DNA of 64,000 nucleotides from the NCBI RefSeq assembly GCF_003171715.1, contig NZ_QGHL01000008.1:310001-374000 (forward strand), read 5' to 3'. The position numbers were made by a program, and so were the translations under genes. This stretch comes from Novosphingobium meiothermophilum (GTDB lineage Bacteria > Pseudomonadota > Alphaproteobacteria > Sphingomonadales > Sphingomonadaceae). The notes beneath the pieces are model-generated. The model was not told the DNA's origin and did not search any database. It saw nothing but the letters and a program-made list of their open reading frames with translations. Below are positions 60,936-64,000 of the stretch, one piece after another (within the stretch, counting starts at the first letter, position 1; every line of letters starts with the position of its first letter).

Positions 60936-61877
60936 ATGCGAAAGGCTTGGCTGGCTGTGCCTCTTGGCGCAGCGATCGTGGCGGCAGGGGTGGTGTCCGG
61001 GGCAGCCGAGGCCCGGCCCGGCGACCGTCTGCGCGAACGCATCGCCAAGCGCATGGAAGAGCGTGCCGAAGCTGCTGGCAGGCAGAAGCGCACGCCCGGC
61101 GCGCAGATGCTGTCCTATGGCAGCGATCCGTTGCAGATCATGGACCTGTGGGTGCCGGATGGCGCGAAGGCTGCGCCGCTTGTGCTCTATGTCCACGGCG
61201 GCGGGTGGAAGCGCGGGAGCAAGGACAGCGCCATGGGCCATGCCTTGCCGGGGCACATGCTGGAACAGGGCTATGCCTTTGCCTCGATCAACTACCGGCT
61301 GGTGCCTGCCGCCACGGTGGAGCAGCAGGCGGCTGATGTGGCGCAGGCGCTGGCCTTCGTGCTGGCGCGAGCCGACAAGCTGGGCATCGACCGCAGCCGC
61401 GTGGTCATCACCGGCCACAGCGCGGGCGCGCATCTGGTGGCGCTGGTGGGAACCGACGAGCAATATCTGCGCAAGGCCGGTCTTTCCTTCGCGGATATCG
61501 ATGGGGTGATGCCCAATGATGGCGCCGCCTATGACGTGCCCGGACAGATGGCGCAGGCAGGCCCATTCATGCTCCAGACCTACCGGCAGGCGTTCGGCAC
61601 CGATCCCGCCCGCCAGAAGGCGCTTTCGCCCACATTCCATGCCGCCGCGCCCAATGTGCCGCGTTTCCTGCTGCTGCACGTTCAGCGCGAGGATGGCGTG
61701 GCGCAGGCAAACGCACTGGCGGACGCGCTGAAACGCGGTGGATCAAGCGTGGAAGTGGCCAGCTTCGCGGGCACGGGCCTTCAGGGCCATGCCGAAATCA
61801 ACCGCCGACTGGGCGAGCCGGACTATGCCGCCACCCCCGTCATGGACAGGTGGCTGAAGGCCGTGTTTGCCGGTTAG
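60936..61877 (+). CDS. Exported alpha/beta hydrolase
   Basis: A 313-residue protein with a signal peptide (about 1-28, ending AAEA) and an alpha/beta-hydrolase esterase domain of the BD-FAE/Aes type. The oxyanion-hole motif is VHGGGWKRG, the nucleophile serine is in GHSAGAHL, and a C-terminal GLQGHAEINR supplies the His. ATG 60936 with AGGTGA upstream is preferred to GTG 60927. It lies about 90 bases after the zinc receptor gene on the same strand and may share Zur control. Its end overlaps hisZ by four bases, convergently. Confidence 0.85.
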   Translation: MRKAWLAVPLGAAIVAAGVVSGAAEARPGDRLRERIAKRMEERAEAAGRQKRTPGAQMLSYGSDPLQIMDLWVPDGAKAAPLVLYVHGGGWKRGSKDSAMGHALPGHMLEQGYAFASINYRLVPAATVEQQAADVAQALAFVLARADKLGIDRSRVVITGHSAGAHLVALVGTDEQYLRKAGLSFADIDGVMPNDGAAYDVPGQMAQAGPFMLQTYRQAFGTDPARQKALSPTFHAAAPNVPRFLLLHVQREDGVAQANALADALKRGGSSVEVASFAGTGLQGHAEINRRLGEPDYAATPVMDRWLKAVFAG

Positions 61878-63007
61878 AGCTTCTCCGGCCCGCCTTCCCG
61901 CAGAACATGCGTGCAGCCCAGCGCGCTGGCGCTGTCGGCTTCGTTCAGCGCGGCGCGGGTGCGCCAGCCGATCGAGCGCAGACGGGCCGCCTGATCGCGG
62001 TCATGGCCGAGCGGGAGGAAAACGCAATCCTGCGCAGCCTCGCTGGCAACCAGCAGGTTGATCAGCCCGTCAGGATAGAGCGAGAAGCCGGTTGCCACCT
62101 CGTGGTGCGCGCCGCCTGCGATGCGATAGGTGCCGCCGCGCCCCACCGGGCCGCGCACACCATCGGCGTAGAGCGTGAAGCCGAACCATGTCTGGTATTC
62201 GAAACCGTGCCGTTCGCTGGGATCGAGCGTGAGGCGCGCGGTGCCGTTGAGACTGGCCGCGATTTCGCGCAGGGCTGAAATGCGGCTGGCCAAGGCTCCG
62301 CCATCGGGGGCGATAGCGGCATCGATGGCGGCCAGTTTCTCGATGGCGGTGTCAAACTCGCCCGTGGCGTAGAGCAGGGGCACATAGGCTGCTCCGCCCA
62401 CATCGCGCAGGCCGCCCGCATCCTTGGTGTCCAGTTCGCGGCGCACCGCCTCGATCTGGCCGGGAGCCAGCGGAAACGCCTTTTCGGCGAGTGTATCGAC
62501 CAGATCGGGCAGGGTGAAATCCACGCTCACGCCGCGCGCGCCCGCAGCTTGCAGGGCTTCCACCGCGATCGAGACGATCTCGGTTGCCGCGGCCAGATTG
62601 TCGGCGCCGATCAGTTCCGCGCCGCATTGCAGCTTTTCGCGCGCGGGGTTCAGCCCGTCGCTCTTGATGGTCAGCACCTGTCCGGCATACATCAGCCGCA
62701 AGGGGCGCGGGGCTTCGGCAAGGCGGGTCTGCGCGATGCGACCAATCTGCGGGGTATGGTCCGAACGCAGGCCCATCATCCGTAGAGAAGACGGATCGGT
62801 AAAGCGGAACATGCGGCGGCTCTGGATGCCCGCCATGCGCGCGGCGAGGCTCTTTTCGAACTCGATCATCGGCGGCAGCACGCGGTCATAGCCGTGGCCG
62901 TGCATCACGTCCTGAATGCTGCGCATCACGCGCGTGGTGGTCGCGGCCTCTGCGGGCAGGCGGTCCTCAAGCCCTTCGGGCAGAAGGCTGGAATCGACGT
63001 CGGTCAT
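61874..63007 (-). CDS. hisZ: ATP phosphoribosyltransferase regulatory subunit
   Basis: A 377-residue histidyl-tRNA-synthetase-like protein without synthetase function. HisZ binds short-form HisG and restores its activity and histidine feedback in the first step of histidine synthesis. The N-terminal SSLLPEGLEDRLPAEA, MFRFTDPSSLRMMGLRSDHT and the later GVRGPVGRGGTYR segments match HisZ. The C-terminal anticodon-binding domain of HisS is absent. Start ATG 63007. The hisG partner is not in the window. Confidence 0.9.
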   Translation of the reverse strand: MTDVDSSLLPEGLEDRLPAEAATTTRVMRSIQDVMHGHGYDRVLPPMIEFEKSLAARMAGIQSRRMFRFTDPSSLRMMGLRSDHTPQIGRIAQTRLAEAPRPLRLMYAGQVLTIKSDGLNPAREKLQCGAELIGADNLAAATEIVSIAVEALQAAGARGVSVDFTLPDLVDTLAEKAFPLAPGQIEAVRRELDTKDAGGLRDVGGAAYVPLLYATGEFDTAIEKLAAIDAAIAPDGGALASRISALREIAASLNGTARLTLDPSERHGFEYQTWFGFTLYADGVRGPVGRGGTYRIAGGAHHEVATGFSLYPDGLINLLVASEAAQDCVFLPLGHDRDQAARLRSIGWRTRAALNEADSASALGCTHVLREGGPEKL

Positions 63008-63055
63008 GGCCAGCGCGCTTAGCGGTTGGGGCGGCCAAAAGCAAAGGGCACCAGC

Positions 63056-63088
63056 AAAGAGGGGCGGGCGCATTGCTGCACCCGCCCC
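63056..63088 (-). terminator. Probable terminator of serA
   Basis: Perfect 8-bp arms GGGGCGGG (63061-63068) and CCCGCCCC (63081-63088). Read on the minus strand, the stem is followed by TCTTTGC. It lies 24 bases past the serA stop, separating it from hisZ. Confidence 0.6.
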
Positions 63089-63111
63089 CGATTGCGCGCA
63101 GGGTTTGCCGG

Positions 63112-64000
63112 TCAGACGAACTTCAGCGCCTTGACCACGCGCACGCCCTGAATCTCGCGGGCCTTGCCCAGCACTTCCTCGCTCACCGGGCTGTCGAGCG
63201 AGAGCAGCAGCACCGCCTCGCCGCCCGCTTCGCGGCGGCCAAGGTGGAAGGTGCCGATGTTGATGCTGTTTTCGCCAAGCAAGGTGCCGATCCGGCCGAT
63301 GAAGCCGGGCGCGTCGGAGTTGACGATATAAAGCATGTCGCCATCGAGATCGGCCTCGATCCCGATGCCGAAGATTTCGACAAGCCGCGGCTGGCCATTG
63401 CCGAACAGCGTGCCGGCAACCGAACGCTCACCCTGGCTGGTGCTGACGGTGACGCGCACCAGCGTGCGATATTCGCCTTCGCGGTCATGGCGCACTTCGC
63501 GCACGTCAAGCCCGCGCTCCTTGGCGAGGAACGGCGCGTTGACCATGTTCACGCTCTGCGAATACTGCTTCATCAGCCCAGCCAGCACGGCGGCGGTGAT
63601 CGGCTTCTGGTTGAGCTGCGCGGCCGCGCCTTCAACCTCGATGGCGATCTTGGTCAGGTTGTCGTGCGCAAGCTGGCCCACCAGCGTGCCCAGCTTTTCG
63701 GCAAGGGCCATGTAGGGCTTGAGCTTGGGCGCTTCCTCGGCCGAAAGCGAGGGCATGTTGAGCGCGTTGGTCACGCCGCCGCTCACCAGATAATCGGCCA
63801 TCTGTTCGGCCACTTGAAGCGCGACGTTGACCTGCGCTTCGGTTGTGCTGGCGCCCAGATGCGGGGTGCAGATGAAGTTGGGCGTGCCGAACAGCGGGGA
63901 TTCCTTGGCCGGTTCGGTTTCGAACACGTCGAGCGCGGCGCCTGCCACGTGGCCGGAATCAAGCGCATCCTTGAGCGCGGCTTCATCGATCAGCCCGCCG
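63112..64000 (-). CDS. serA: D-3-phosphoglycerate dehydrogenase, 5' end cut by the window
   Basis: The C-terminal 295 codons or so of a long-form SerA, which oxidises 3-phosphoglycerate in the first step of serine synthesis; serine also feeds sphingolipid synthesis here. Visible parts are GGLIDEAALKDALDSGHVAG, the end of the NAD domain with FICTPHLGASTTEAQ (catalytic His), the intervening domain (DGDMLYIVNSDAPGFIGRIG) and the ACT regulatory domain ending VRVVKALKFV. The start and most of the NAD-binding domain lie beyond base 64000. Confidence 0.95.
   Translation of the reverse strand, partial: GGLIDEAALKDALDSGHVAGAALDVFETEPAKESPLFGTPNFICTPHLGASTTEAQVNVALQVAEQMADYLVSGGVTNALNMPSLSAEEAPKLKPYMALAEKLGTLVGQLAHDNLTKIAIEVEGAAAQLNQKPITAAVLAGLMKQYSQSVNMVNAPFLAKERGLDVREVRHDREGEYRTLVRVTVSTSQGERSVAGTLFGNGQPRLVEIFGIGIEADLDGDMLYIVNSDAPGFIGRIGTLLGENSINIGTFHLGRREAGGEAVLLLSLDSPVSEEVLGKAREIQGVRVVKALKFV

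Overview
The window is a gene-dense, high-GC stretch of alphaproteobacterial chromosome with about 62 protein genes and no rRNA, tRNA, CRISPR array or insertion sequence that I can see. The gene content points to the Sphingomonadaceae, most likely Novosphingobium or a close relative. The main clues are a serine palmitoyltransferase gene next to its own acyl carrier protein (sphingolipids replace LPS in these bacteria), a DivK homologue, a DksA with the C-T-T-A zinc-finger remnant, a Tim44-like protein divergent from secB, and TonB-dependent receptors. The genus is inferred, not proven.

Layout. 1-4.7 kb: a truncated acyl-CoA synthetase, a methyltransferase-fold protein, a di-iron sterol-desaturase-type hydroxylase and unknown membrane proteins. 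4.9-9.8 kb (minus): an M23 endopeptidase, a DUF455 ferritin-like protein, the peroxiredoxin Bcp and GlnE. 9.9-16.3 kb: an exported M28 peptidase, agmatine deiminase, a Sel1 protein, DksA, a PilZ protein, a solute-binding lipoprotein and a DUF4112 protein. 16.3-26.5 kb: housekeeping genes (rsmB, smr, mltA, tim44-like, secB, murJ, trpS, dut, coaBC). 26.6-30.2 kb: a TetR regulator divergent from a TonB-dependent receptor, with a strong nested palindrome between them. 30.3-35.2 kb: nucleotide-sugar genes (a UDP-glucuronate-epimerase-like protein, a TviB/WbpO-type dehydrogenase, WecB, WecC) for surface polysaccharide. 35.2-38.9 kb: a minus-strand run of small enzymes, then divK. 38.9-41.9 kb: a DUF5706 (Pycsar-effector-like) membrane protein, then acp-spt and an exported SGNH hydrolase. 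41.9-44.7 kb: bioBFD. 45.0-49.0 kb: an orphan exported protein, an AT-rich gap and a large YadA-like trimeric autotransporter adhesin with tandem repeats. 49.2-55.7 kb: a soluble NAD-dependent molybdenum formate dehydrogenase operon, fdsG-fdsB-mobA-fdsA-fdsD-fdhD, preceded by a perfect 14-bp-arm palindrome. 55.8-58.5 kb: a TonB-like protein, then manC-manA. 58.6-60.8 kb: a ZnuD-like zinc receptor behind a Zur-type box. 60.9-64 kb: an alpha/beta hydrolase, hisZ and a truncated serA.

The most unusual signal is just before murJ. Four 14-bp tandem copies of the murJ start region (21189-21244) make three overlapping five-codon mini-ORFs. Each stop overlaps the next start (ATGA, ATGA, GTGA), so they appear to hand ribosomes down to murJ. 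Only the first mini-ORF has a good Shine-Dalgarno sequence. I do not know of a described example. Other items worth a second look are the fds palindrome, the adhesin repeat array, the orphan DUF5706 protein in the sphingolipid locus, and the Zur box with the histidine-rich receptor loop.
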